DNA of 64,000 nucleotides from positions 558,001 through 622,000 of the forward strand of contig JAJEKV010000048.1 of assembly GCA_021234155.1 (NCBI GenBank). The letters run 5' to 3'. How positions within the stretch are numbered: the first letter of the stretch is position 1; every line of letters starts with the position of its first letter. Under the pieces are notes generated by a model. It had not been told where the DNA came from and searched no databases. It saw only the letters and a list, made by a program, of their open reading frames with translations. The position numbers and the translations under genes were made by a program. Of the stretch, positions 21,908-32,660 are shown piece by piece. Origin of the DNA: Isoetes taiwanensis (lineage: Eukaryota > Streptophyta > Lycopodiopsida > Isoetales > Isoetaceae).

Positions 21908-22463
21908 GAAGAGATAGTACGTACTGCAGTTCAAATTCAGAAAGATCTACCTTCAGCTAGCATAAATGGATCAATTCCTTGTTATGGTCAGGTACAAAAC
22001 CAGAATATGACAAATACAAGGTATATGGTTGCTTGGCTTTCACTCACATTCCAGAGGACCAGAGGTTGAAGCTCGATAGTAGATCATGGATCACGTATCT
22101 AGTGGGCTATGATGAAAATTCAAAAGGATATAGACTTTATGATCCAGCTAGAAGAAAGATTATTATAAGTAGAGATGTACTTGAAACCCAAGTTTATAAA
22201 AGAGAAGTTAGATAGATGACAAAAAACTGTACCAAGGAAAATCAGCAAACTCAAACTGGAAAAACAGTGATGCAAGAATCAATTTTTGATGAAGAAGATG
22301 ATGTTCTAACAAAGGAACATGATGCAGGCTCACAAGAGGAAGAGAACACTATGGAGGAGACACTAGAAGGGGAAATGATGGAAGATGTACAAGTAAACAA
22401 GCCAAAGAGAGTCAAAACACCCAAACTCAAATACTACAAGAGGAAGCAAAGGTAAACACTGAG
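21908..22463 (+). pseudogene. Integrase C-terminal region and linker, element 2
   Basis: Continues the integrase frame past the TGA (EEIVRTAVQIQKDLPSASI), then shifts frame near 21975. A block of 79 codons at 21979-22215 carries YGCLAFTHIPEDQRLKLDSR and YLVGYDENSKGYRLYDP, the conserved region after the copia integrase core. An acidic linker (22216-22455) follows up to the RT. The same order occurs in the minus-strand element at 51.7-50.5 kb. Confidence 0.8.
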
Positions 22464-23363
22464 TTGTTTGGTAGAAATGTAACTGGTAGAAGTAAAAGGC
22501 TAGAACAAGAAGAGGAGAATATCCATGAAGTTGATATTGTAGAATTGCTAGCCACTTTAGAAGCCAATGCACCAAAGGATATACAAGAAGCTCTAAATAG
22601 TGATGAATCAAAAGCATGGAAACTTGCTATGGAGGATGAGATGGAGTTCTTCAATAGGACTGAAACATATGAACTTGTGGATAGACCCAAAGACAAGAAT
22701 ATTGTTGGCTGCAAATGGATCTACAAGATTAAGCAAGGAGCTGCAGGAGACAGACCTAAATATAAAGCAAGATTAGTTGCACAGGGCTATACACAAAAAT
22801 ATGGAATTGATTATGAAGATACATTCTCTCCTCTTGTAGAAATGACTAGTATTAGAATGCTCTTGGCTATGGCAAATGCTAAAAATTTAGAAGTGCATCA
22901 TATGGACGTAAGTACTGCATTTCTAAATGCAAGATTAGAAGAAGACATTTATATGAAACAGGCCCCTGGGTATGAACAAGGAAAGGACAAAGTTTGGAAG
23001 TTAAAACGCGCAGTATATGGCTTGAAGCAATCGCCCAGACAATGGTATTTGTGTATGGATTCTTTTTTGAAAGAACGAGAATTTATTAAGCTCAAGGATG
23101 ACGGCAACATCTACTTGTATAAACATGGAGAGGAGTACTGTTTTATAGCGCTTTATGTTGACGACAATATTATCGTTGCAAGTAATAATGATGTGCTGGT
23201 CAAGTGCAAATCAATCTTAAAGGACAGGTTCAAAATGTCAGACTTAGGGCCTCTGAAAAAATTCTTAGGGATTAGAGAAAATAAGATATTAATGTTGTCA
23301 CAGGGTCAAAACATTGATGGGATATTGAGAAAGATTCAAAATGACGGAATGCAAACCTGTTAA
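22464..23363 (+). CDS. Copia reverse transcriptase, element 2
   Basis: 299 open codons. Domain start EALNSDESKAWKLAMEDEM, then NIVGCKWIYKIK, KARLVAQGYTQKYGIDYEDT, FSPLV, HHMDVSTAFLNARLEEDIYM, VYGLKQSPRQWY and the catalytic box YVDD at residues 231-234 (about 23154-23165), followed by LGPLKKFLGI. All RVT_2 motifs are present. The frame is separated from the integrase by a frameshift near 22455 and ends before RNase H at TAA (23361-23363). Confidence 0.88.
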   Translation: MFGRNVTGRSKRLEQEEENIHEVDIVELLATLEANAPKDIQEALNSDESKAWKLAMEDEMEFFNRTETYELVDRPKDKNIVGCKWIYKIKQGAAGDRPKYKARLVAQGYTQKYGIDYEDTFSPLVEMTSIRMLLAMANAKNLEVHHMDVSTAFLNARLEEDIYMKQAPGYEQGKDKVWKLKRAVYGLKQSPRQWYLCMDSFLKEREFIKLKDDGNIYLYKHGEEYCFIALYVDDNIIVASNNDVLVKCKSILKDRFKMSDLGPLKKFLGIRENKILMLSQGQNIDGILRKIQNDGMQTC

Positions 23364-23880
23364 GACTCCTATGATTGCAGGGAATAAGATATCAAAAATG
23401 TTAAGTCCAAGCTCGGTGCAAGAAAAACAAGAATGGATACAGTGCCATATAGGGAGCTTATTGGATGTCTCTTATATCTTTCAAACAGTACAAGACCTGA
23501 TATAACATTTGTAGTCAATGTTCTTAGTAGATACAACAATATTCCAGGCAGAGGTCACTGGTTAGCTGTTAAAAGAATATTAAGATACTTAAAAGGTACT
23601 AGAGATTATGGAATTGTATTTAATTCTGAAAATTTGGAGTTAGATGCCTTTTGTGATGCAGACTGGGGAGGAGATTTGGCTGAAAGAAAGTCCACTAGTG
23701 GTTTTATATTGATGCTTGGAGGAGGTCCTGTATCAAGGAAGTGCAAGAAGCAACATTCAATAGCAATGTCATCAGCTGAGGCAGAATACGCTGCCACGAC
23801 TCTAGTTGCAAAGGAATTAATATGGAGCTTGTAAAGAACACAATTTATGTTTGAAGCTTGTAATCATGAAGAAACCATAA
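23364..23880 (+). pseudogene. Copia RNase H, truncated, element 2
   Basis: An open block of 133 codons (23433-23834) has YRELIGCLLYLSNSTRPDI, GHWLAVKRILRYLKGT, CDADWGGD and SSAEAEY, so the first two catalytic positions are present. It stops at TAA after AKELIWSL. The following bases still resemble the family (EETIILIS) but the downstream active-site CDN is lost. No polypurine tract or 3' LTR follows, so the element is 3' truncated at about 23880. Confidence 0.82.
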
Positions 23881-25704
23881 TTTTAATTAGTGAGTAAAAC
23901 GTATTCATAATCATCTTAGATTTAGATCAGAGAAAGCTTCATAAATTTATTCAATACTATAATAGCTTTTATCAATCCATATCTTTGGCAAATTTAAACT
24001 CAAGTATGTACATTTACAATCTAACAGCCTGTTTTTTGCCGCCATTAAGTCAAAATAAATCAGTTTTGTTCTAGATATCATATCTTAGTGAAGACCATGG
24101 TATTCTATCCTACTGACCAATCCTTGAAGTGATCAGAGAATAAGTTCCCATATTTATAGATACAACCAAAAGCTAAGATCTCAACAAATCTGAAAATCTA
24201 AGAAAGGGCCATATTCTTCCTATGGTCCAACGATTAAGACTCATTGTAGCCGAAAATAAATCCAAGAGAGAGAATTCTGGTTACCTGCACCCAAACAGAC
24301 CAATATTAGCACACGAGATGGTAATAAGGAGAGGGGCGTCAGGTAAGCAATAGAAATCTCTGGCTCATCGCCCTTCACTCTTTATTTTCAGCAAATATGT
24401 ATTTATCATAACCAGAGCACACAAAAAGGCTCCAATGGGTAGATATATGCTGATGAGAGTTCAGATCTAGGTTACTATCAAAGATAAACCAGCAGTAGCA
24501 GGACTCAAAAGACCAATCATCTGGAGATCAAATATTCTTTGAAAAACTTAAAATTAAAGGGCAAACCTATCCACACGAATGCATAAACATGACACACATG
24601 TCTGCTCATGGCCTTTACCACATGCAGATCATGACATGAAGCCACAGCCCATATAACCACTATTTTTCCAATGCCTCCATAAAGGTTAGACATCTGAGCA
24701 TACTTTGGAGCCTTGTTGGGCTTAGTAGAGAAATACATTTATCAAACCCTGTAAAGTTAAGAGATCAGTAGAACTAAGACTGTTAAACTTAACAAACTAT
24801 GCATATGTACTATACTTATTAATATTAGGCAGCCAAATCTAGGCTATTATGATTAGATATGAGCTGTAGTCAAACATCCAAACTCAGATCATTTAGAGCT
24901 CTCAGCCAGGCATTCAATTGCCAAATATGCCTTAAAAGCCTTATCATGGTGCCTTATAAACCTTAACCATACTATGCAGAGACTATATGACCCTATATTT
25001 CCAGCCTTTGTGAAGCCAAGTCACTCTTATGAGTTTCAAATGCTCTGCTGAAGGAATCTGATCACACCTAATTTAATCATAAGGAAAATCAATAATGAAA
25101 CATAACCCTGCTATCTTATTATAGCGGATAAGCATGTGACGATTCTTCCTATGTATATGAAGAGCCATCTAAATTTAAAGCTCAGTCCATTAACCTGCAT
25201 GAACAGCCTATTATAGAAATACATACTTTTTTTTTAACATCTCATAGGCCGTAGCTTGTTTTTAGAATGATCAAACCTTGTATACTAGCTGAACTTAACC
25301 ATGCACTGTGCAAACCTGCAACGGTCTGAAAAATCTACCATGCTGAGAATCTGAATGCTTGAGAGCACATGCAACAGACCATGCATACTTTCGCGCATTG
25401 CCAGGCAGCACTTACTACATGAAACTACTCATGAAGATACTAGCACTTAATAGCAGCTATCGGCAGCCCAGCATATAAAATACAACTTACATATGTATCA
25501 GAGGCCAAAATCGTAAACCCTGTGTCAGGATTATCACCCGGTTTCATTCACAAGGGGAAAATAAGTCAGAGATGCCACAGATTTCAGCCTAATTAGAGAA
25601 GCCAAGCTATATCATTCATATATTCATACAACCTGTCATACAGAAATCGATCTGCCCTATTTGGTACATCACAATGCTATGATTATAGAGATGCTTCCAC
25701 AGAC
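23881..25704. other. Unassigned AT-rich intergenic or intronic DNA
   Basis: No known protein motif, RNA gene or clear repeat. A minus-strand open stretch at 24517-24738 follows a plausible acceptor but is too short and unlike anything I know to call a gene. Confidence 0.5.
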
Positions 25705-27390
25705 CTGATTAGAAGATCCACGTCCACCAGTGCTTGGTATACCTCCACCATATCTAGGCTTTCTGCTAAAACTTCCTTTGTCAAATCTTTTGGACGGGAA
25801 GGCATTGTTGCTAGGCCCTTTCGCCTTCTTGCCAGGACCCCTTTCATATACCCCTTTCGGCATCACCAAAATTCCAAGGTATGCACTAAGAACTGTAAAA
25901 ACCTCTTAGGCGCCAAGCAGAGTTCAAGATACCAATTAAGAAACCATCCACCCGCTGCCATTTTTGGGAAAATAAGACGGCATACGTGTGAAAACCTATG
26001 AATTCATAACTCTCAGCTGCGCCTTCAATATTGGCAGCACCGAAAACCATACTGGGAACCTGTGCGCTCACATTAAATGCATAGCCGGAATCAATCATCT
26101 AAGGTGCCAACATTGAGAGGGGTGTTAGAGATTTAAGCCCTGAAAATAGAAGGCGTAGGATAGTCTTACCCTTGATTGGGGGATCCCAGAGGTGTGATCC
26201 CGGAGGACGGGATCCCCAAAGGGCGTGTGATCCCGGAGGCCCCCATCGAAAGCAGTAGAATCGGAAAAAAAAAGCCCCTTGTAGTGAAAATCAGCCAAGT
26301 TTTCATATGCATTTTTCTTCGCCGATCCTCCGCGGAATCGGCTGGGGTTTGTGCGAGGTTGGTCGGAATGGGCTTGAGAAGAGCTCTAGTTTGATGCCAA
26401 GGAGGAAGAGAGGGCAGCCACGCTATCAAAGACGCAAAAATCCGCCAAAAATGGCCCTAAACTGCGCTAGCCACCTTTTAATCTGCAAGTGATTAGGTGG
26501 GATCCCTCCTCGGGATCACACGCCCTCCGGATCCGAATCCTCCGGGATCACACCTCCGGATCCCCAATCAAGGGTAAGACTATCCTGAGCCACGAAAATA
26601 TAGGTTCACCATGTATAGATAATTCCCCATGTATTATTTAACCAATACTTCCCACATCAAGTATCAAGTGTTTATGCTCTTGCACTTAACCTTTACACAT
26701 AGGACGGTGTTTCCGTAATTGTACCAATTCATGATCAACTTCATAACCCTTATTGGTATTACAAACCAAAGTCATACTATGGAGCATCAATACAAGCCTG
26801 CACCATCAAGATGAGAAATAGAGCTCAAGCAGTATAAAAAGAGGGTCATATTCCCTAAATTCACCTCTCCTCCTCCTCCTCCTCCTCCTCCTCCTCCTCC
26901 TCCTCTTCTTCTTCGTACACGTTCTTACCCGGACTACAGTCACATTGAAGCACATGAGTACATTAAAAGAACCTTGTTCAAGGCAAGAGCATATTTCCAA
27001 ATATCCACCCTGGTTTTTTACGCCAGGCCACATCAGGCACTCTCCAAACCATAACCCATATAATTTGCCATAACATCTTACATCTGTACAATTGAATAAT
27101 CTTACATCTTGTCACATAGTCTTACATCTATAAACTTATTCTTACATCTATAAACTTGAATAGCAAATTGCACAGTATGAATTAATTTGAATTTTGAAAG
27201 TATACAGTATACAGCTTCATAATCTTCTCATATAATTTTACATTTCTAAACTTATCTTACATCTTACTTTGTTTGTAGCATTCAACTTAAATAATACCAA
27301 TCTGTGCATATACAAGGTAGAACCACCACGTGCCTTAGCTCCAGGAGTTCCAATTTCAAATATTCCATGCTCATTCAAGTAAATGACCAC
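25705..27390 (-). CDS. Candidate unidentified multi-exon gene
   Basis: Three minus-strand blocks have splice-like borders. 27314-27390 (TAG acceptor, GTATATG donor) reads VIYLNEHGIFEIGTPGAKAR. 25933-26098 (acceptor CCTTAG) contains SYEFIGFHTYAVLFSQKWQR. 25705-25892 (acceptor TTTTTACAG, donor GTCTGTGG) reads AYLGILVMPKGVYERGP then a Gly/Lys/Ser-rich tail. The composition looks like real protein, but I recognise no family. The gap between the last two blocks is only 40 bp, too short for a normal plant intron. The larger gap holds a TIR element (26157-26586). A decayed second copy of the first block may lie near 32090-32150. Start and end of the gene are not found. Confidence 0.3.
26157..26586. 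mobile_element. Non-autonomous TIR element, 430 bp
   Basis: Left end AGGATAGTCTTACCCTTGAT and right end ending GGGTAAGACTATCCT are inverted repeats. The imperfect match continues about 75 bp inward through GGTGTGATCCCGGAGGA and GGGCGTGTGATCCC. The repeats are G/C rich against an AT-rich background. No transposase. I could not define the target duplication, so the superfamily is open. Confidence 0.75.
26866..26915 (+). repeat. (TCC)n / (TTC)n microsatellite
   Basis: About 13 TCC repeats run into CTTCTTCTTC. The reverse frame encodes a poly-arginine run that is only a shadow of the repeat. Confidence 0.95.
27060..27265 (+). repeat. Degenerate CTTACATCT tandem repeat
   Basis: CTTACATCTGTACAATTG, CTTACATCTTGTCACATAG, CTTACATCTATAAACTTATT and CTTACATCTATAAACTTG follow one another at roughly 20-bp spacing. 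A weaker block follows near 27235-27265. Confidence 0.65.
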
Positions 27391-28491
27391 CTAGCAAGCA
27401 AAATAGAGCCAATTGCAGGAGAGAACCCGTGCCAATCAATACACAATTAGCGTGAAAACAGTAAATGTGCAAGGGCCAAAAGGTACATTGGGTCTCTCAG
27501 TTTATCACTGATCACCAATTGTATCCTTTTGCCCTGCGATGACGTTAACAAGAAAGAAGACTAGAATGGTAATATATTTAGCATTACAAGAAACTTATCG
27601 CGGCGGCCAAGGCCGCCGCGAACGTTTCTCTTCCCCAACTCGTCTATGCATGCTAGAACATGCAGAATTTGAACCTGCATTTTGTTGCCTTGTCTTCAGT
27701 ACCTACACGACAGAAGAATATTGATCATAACGACTTGTTACGGAAGATGTTTTGCATTAAATCAAAAGAGCATTTCTCTTCACTGAGATATCAAAAAAAG
27801 GGAGTATCTCATCATCTCAACTCACGACAAAGTAGATTTTTGTATCAAGACAAAAAGGATCTCAGTTATGGGCTTGCAAAATTGAACTAAATGTGTCTAA
27901 GTTGGAGAACTGTAATCTCCAAATTATTTCCTAAAAAACGCAAAAGCCATGCCTTTGGGCGCCACAACCATTTGTTTTGTTCTATCCCACTTGCAAACGA
28001 AAAATGATAGTACATAAGATATTTTAGATAATACCAGCCTTGGATACAATAACGGGACTTCAACTAAATCAACAGGGAAAACATACAGGAGTGGAACCTG
28101 TATTCTTGCCATACATTTTAGTGCCCTTGGGATAAGGAATTGTTGCTTTTAATTACGGAGCCCCTGTTGCTTACTCTAAATGACAACTTAAACATCCTTG
28201 GAGAACATTTTGAGGTAACAGAGTTACACCCTTTGTCTAAGCAGTGATAACAATCTTTGGAGACATGATGCCCCATGTTTCACTATCATACCTTGAATAT
28301 CTAGAAACAATATGAGTTCAAAGCATGATAGGCCCTTAAAGTATTTTATCATGGAAAAAAGCCCTTACTTATCTTCTAACTTGGCTAAAGCTCAAACATT
28401 AAATGCTCTCAAAGTCCTTGTCATAGTTATAGTGCAACTTTTTAACTTCGTTTTCGAAGTGGGCTTCATTGGCCCCCTATAGAATTATAGA
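27391..28491. other. No gene seen; contains a short GC hairpin
   Basis: AT-rich with no recognised motif. At 27598-27621 is a perfect inverted repeat TCGCGGCGGCC-AA-GGCCGCCGCGA, flanked by AAGAAACTT and GTTTCTCTTCCCC. The same flanks and GC core are found in the fold-back element at 29157-29296. Confidence 0.5.
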
Positions 28492-28500
28492 ATGACGAAG

Positions 28501-28630
28501 GGAACGCAATAAAGTTACCCTGGTTATGGGTTGTGGCACGATCATCACCGTGGGTTATTCTACGGGATGGAATCACCCACCGTTGGGATTGCGCCATATC
28601 AGCATGACCAGGGTAACTTTATTGCGTTCC
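28501..28630. mobile_element. Palindromic Mutator-like MITE, 130 bp
   Basis: Ends are GGAACGCAATAAAGTTACCC and its inverse GGGTAACTTTATTGCGTTCC. Nearly the whole element is a fold-back, with CGTGGGTTATTC opposed to GAATCACCCACCG at the centre. It is flanked by a perfect 9-bp direct repeat ATGACGAAG at 28492-28500 and 28631-28639. A 9-bp duplication is the usual mark of Mutator-type insertion. Confidence 0.88.
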
Positions 28631-29156
28631 ATGACGAAGGGTATAAATTAGTCTATTATAGAATGATAAAAGTGTACAACATTGCAACAGTACCTTGCAA
28701 TGCTTAAAGTACCTATTTTTGCTTTTTATCCTCACTTCCCCAGATTTAACTATAAGGTCCTGAACGCTACAACTTCTTTGCACACAATTGAGTTATTAAA
28801 ATACGATTCTCATGGCCACTATGGCATCCTGGGTGTGCAAATAGTTTGTTATTCACAGTCAGAACAGCACAAAGCCTACTATAATAGCAAAATATAACTG
28901 ATTTATGGACTGCGTTGTTAACGTTGTTCCAAATGCAACGCACAAAAACAATGTTCACTCCGTTATCAAACACTTCGATCTCGTGATAGGGCCAGCTACT
29001 GATATTTAACATTTATCATAAAATTCTAACCTATGGATTAAAAGCCATTATAGCTTTAAGAAAGGGAGCCGATTTATCTTTGGCGGAATGTCAGTATATC
29101 TTTGCATCTATCCGTTCTTTCGCTTTTATACACTATGCTTGCATGCTGATATATAA

Positions 29157-29296
29157 CGGCGGGGAAACTTTTCGAGAGCGGGAAGTTTCGTGAAGAAACT
29201 TGTCGGGCCAAGAAGCGGCGGCGGCTGGCGTTGGCAGCGGCGGCGCCGCCCGCCGTTTCTTCCCCAAACTTTCCCCGCTCGAAAAGTTTCCACCGT
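29157..29296. mobile_element. GC-rich fold-back element
   Basis: Left arm CGGCGGGGAAACTTTTCGAG and right arm CTCGAAAAGTTTCCACCG are inverted. Further inside, GAAGAAAC opposes GTTTCTTCCCC around a GCGGCGGCGG / GCCGCCCGCCG core. No coding capacity. Confidence 0.65.
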
Positions 29297-29870
29297 AACC
29301 TTTAGGGACCTAGAAATTTCCTTTTAATCCTGTGTTTCCATGTTGATATTTGTGATTCCTGCTCTTGATCTGTGTTTTCTGTTGAGATTTGTAGAACAAA
29401 TCAAGCAGATCTGTTGAAATCTGTAGAAAGAATCAAGCAAGCGAGGGACACGAAACGTCTGGCAGTGTACAGAATGGGAAGAATAGCTCAAACAGGGCAA
29501 ATCCAGGTCTAATACTCTACACAAGAGCTTTGCTCCAAGATCTGGCTGGAATGGGATCAATAATGTAGATTTGCATGGCAAAAGAGATAAATCGAGTAGT
29601 AGCGGTTTCGATCATCGCTAGCAATGCCAAAAGAGCGAAATGAACAAGCCCCCTGTTTGCGGCAAAGCCTTGTTGCGAAAGCCCCATTGCGGCAAAGCTC
29701 AATTCCGGGCAGGAGAAACTACCTGATACATTGCTCAGGAAAGCTTCCCCGCTCAAATCAAAACCACGTTTGGCGGCGCCACCAGATCGCCACCAAAAAA
29801 TAGACCCAAAAGTTACCTAAAAAAAACCGACACTGAAATCGACGGAAATTTCCAGGTCCCTAAGGTTACG
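29294..29870. mobile_element. TIR element adjoining the fold-back
   Basis: CGTAACCTTTAGGGACCT..AAATTTCC at the left and GGAAATTT..AGGTCCCTAAGGTTACG at the right form terminal inverted repeats of about 27 bp with two differences. The interior (577 bp total) has no recognisable transposase. The left end overlaps the fold-back end by a few bases, so the two may be one composite element. Confidence 0.65.
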
Positions 29871-29978
29871 ATGCCATAAAAATCACATGCGATCAGCTAG
29901 TTTAGCCCCAAGTCGACCTTTGCCATTTTGTGAAAATGGCCGGTCTTGGCCTTATGAAAAAAAGACCTTACCTCTCAT

Positions 29979-30043
29979 TAATCGCCATTTGCAACTCTGA
30001 GTAAACCTTTTAATCGCCATTTGCAACTACAGAGTAAACCTTT
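29979..30043 (+). repeat. Two-copy tandem repeat
   Basis: TTAATCGCCATTTGCAACT..GAGTAAACCTTT occurs twice in succession with a period of about 33 bp. Confidence 0.8.
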
Positions 30044-32205
30044 GGAGTTTCTACAAATCGCCCAACCTGTAAAACAGGGATCCGCTTTTGGAATCCATTA
30101 TCTTGATCAATCGATTGAATGGGCCGGAAACAAAATACCACGTTTTTTCATTTTAAGGAGGAGTTTTATGCGAAACCCAGTGCAAACCTTCTCCAATACC
30201 CGCTTCCAAGCATCATTCTCTCATCTCATTCCAAATCCAATAAGAATAAGGCTTCCGGCTATGGCCTCCTTGCAAGAAATCGAGGCGGAGTCTCGATCTA
30301 GACATGGGATTTGAAAGCCTCCGCCATTCTTTGTAGCTAGTCCATTCGAAAGCCTCCTTTCAAAAATCGGTGCTATTCTCCATAGCCGACTATTCAGCGC
30401 CTTAGGATCTTGGAGGCATAGCCATTTGGAATCTGGGCTGCAGTCCGGGCTACCAATGGACTTGCGAGAATAGCTTTAGAAGTTTTTACGTAGCTTCGAG
30501 CCAAATCAGATGGGAAAATTTAGAAGTTTTCTATGCTTCCGTTAATGTGGTGATGCCTCCTCATGTGAAAATTTCGATCATCTCGCCTCATGAGAACTAG
30601 AAAATGAAAATGATGATGGGGTTGGATGCCAAAGAAGCTTCTTGCGACGACCAAAGATCCATGATTCATTCTTGAAGCATTCTTGCATATGATTCCACAT
30701 AAGTGCAACTGCGGCAAAAAGCATGAACGATTCAAGAATGCATGAGCGATTCAAGAACGCGAGCTCTTTCCGCTATGTTTTTCCATCGCTTTCCTCTTTC
30801 TTTTTTGCTTCCCAACTAGGTGTATCTCGTAGAGGACTGGCTATGGCGATTAGGGAAGGAAAAAGGAGGAATGGTGGCCCCCGTACGAATCGGGCCTGTC
30901 GGTAGAAACGAAGCATGGAGAAGCGCACAGCCAGAAGTTGGGGTCCCAAGAAGCGCACTGTAGAAACCGATTGAAGAAGCTGAGGATCTGAACAGAGGAT
31001 AGATATGCTCAACTCAAGGCTGCAGAGAAGATCAGGAAGTCGATCTGTAGAAGTTGATCTGTAGAGGTGGAAGCATATAGGAGAGGTTGCTTGTGGAGCA
31101 CGAAAGAAAGATTGCTTGCAGGGGAAGAAAGAAAAGGGGCGTAGCCGCAATCTCAGACAGCAGGGAGAGCACGATGACATTTAATGCGATTACACTGCTT
31201 AGATCTCTGTAGATCTGGCATTCAATGTAGATATTCCACCTCCAGAGCAGAATCATCCTCTCGTAAGCAATCAATCAGCCGCAATCTCGCAAGCACAGAG
31301 AGCACGGTGACAATTTTTCATTTTTATTTTTTTTTTAATTTCTTATAGGGCACGTGTCATGCCCACATTTTTTTCCAGGGTGGAAATATTAGGCTCAAAC
31401 AGAAATTGTACCTGCTTTATATATTATTTAGCATTATAGACTTTTCAATTGATCTCAAACATAACCATAAGACAAGAACTAATTTCTTAGTCCCAAATCT
31501 AGCTGGTTACCTTGATTCTTAAAGTATGAAGTGCAAGGGAGCATAAACAGCATTGTATAATAAAGTATAATATATTTAACCTTTTACGCTGCTCGAATTT
31601 CATGTAGCATTTTATCCTTTGCATTTCTGCATTTTTATACCAGAATTTTAAGTCTTGTAATACGCCATGAAATATCACCCAAGGCTTCCTCTATAATTTC
31701 GGAATCACTTGTAGCATAAAGACTATTATGAAAGTATGGAGATGGAATCTTTCTTTAAAAACTAGGCATTTCAATCTGTTAATAACATATCTAGATTAAC
31801 GGCATATGGCATTATCACATATATGCATTAGGCATTTTAATAAAATCATGGAAGCATCAGATCAAACAACATGTAATACTTGTTTCTCAATTTAGAACTT
31901 GTGCTTTAAAAACACAATATAGCTTTATCTATTGGAAATATAAACAAGTTTCATTCCTGGAATTATTATCTCAGACACATCAAAAATGCTAAAAGTGAAC
32001 CTGAGTTTAAGCGCTCCATTAACATTCATTTGCATTTGAAAACTTAGCATAACATTTGTACAATTGCATCATATTGCATCTCTATAACTTATTTCTAGAG
32101 AAACCAATTCCCTCAATCCCATGCTTATTCAACAACATAACCATACTAATAATGGTGCCCAGCATTGCTGGGCGTAAGTTGAGAGCCTATAAATACTTTG
32201 GGCTG
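30044..32205. other. No supported gene
   Basis: A moderately GC-rich stretch (30.1-31.3 kb) gives several short open frames on both strands that overlap each other and match nothing I know. ATGGCCTCCTTGCAAGAAATC at 30259 has a fair start context but ends after 18 codons. From 31.3 to 32.2 kb the DNA is AT-rich. The missing RRP4 5' exon, if any, could lie here. Confidence 0.4.
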
Positions 32206-32660
32206 TAGTAAGAAAAACCCTTTCCCTTTCCCTTTTCCCTTCCCTTTCCTTTTCTCTTTCCCTTTCCCTTTCCCTTTCCTTTTTGCTCTATCTCCCATTT
32301 CACGTTTTCTTATTTTCTCTATACTTTTTTTCTTTTCCTTTTTCTCTCGTTTTTCGCACATATTTCCTTCTTTTCGCATCCCTTTCCTTCCTTTCCCCCT
32401 TCTCTTTTCCCGATAATATATTTCCCTTTCCTTTTGCTCATTTCTCCACCTTTTTCCTTCTCTCTTTTTTCAACCTTTCCCGTTTTCCATGCATTCTCTT
32501 TTCCCCACCCTTTTTCCATGCCTTCCGTTTTTCCATTTTTCATTTTTCTCGTGCTTCCCCTTTTCCTGTGCAGTTCTACTTTCATTTCTCCCTTTCTTTT
32601 TCTTTTTTCTTTTGTTTTTTTCCCTTTTCCATGTCTTTTGCTCCATGCCTGACTGAATAT
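32206..32660 (+). repeat. Long homopyrimidine tract before the RRP4 exon
   Basis: About 450 bp that is almost entirely C/T on this strand, starting with CCCTTT hexamer repeats and drifting into mixed CT and T runs. It ends just upstream of GTTGCAG at 32664-32670, so it may act as a very long polypyrimidine tract for a 3' splice site. Open frames across it on both strands are low-complexity shadows. Confidence 0.85.

Noticed and set aside
26806-27033. Minus-strand ORF with a run of about 13 arginines
   Set aside because: It is the reverse complement of the (TCC)n microsatellite; no other coding signal.
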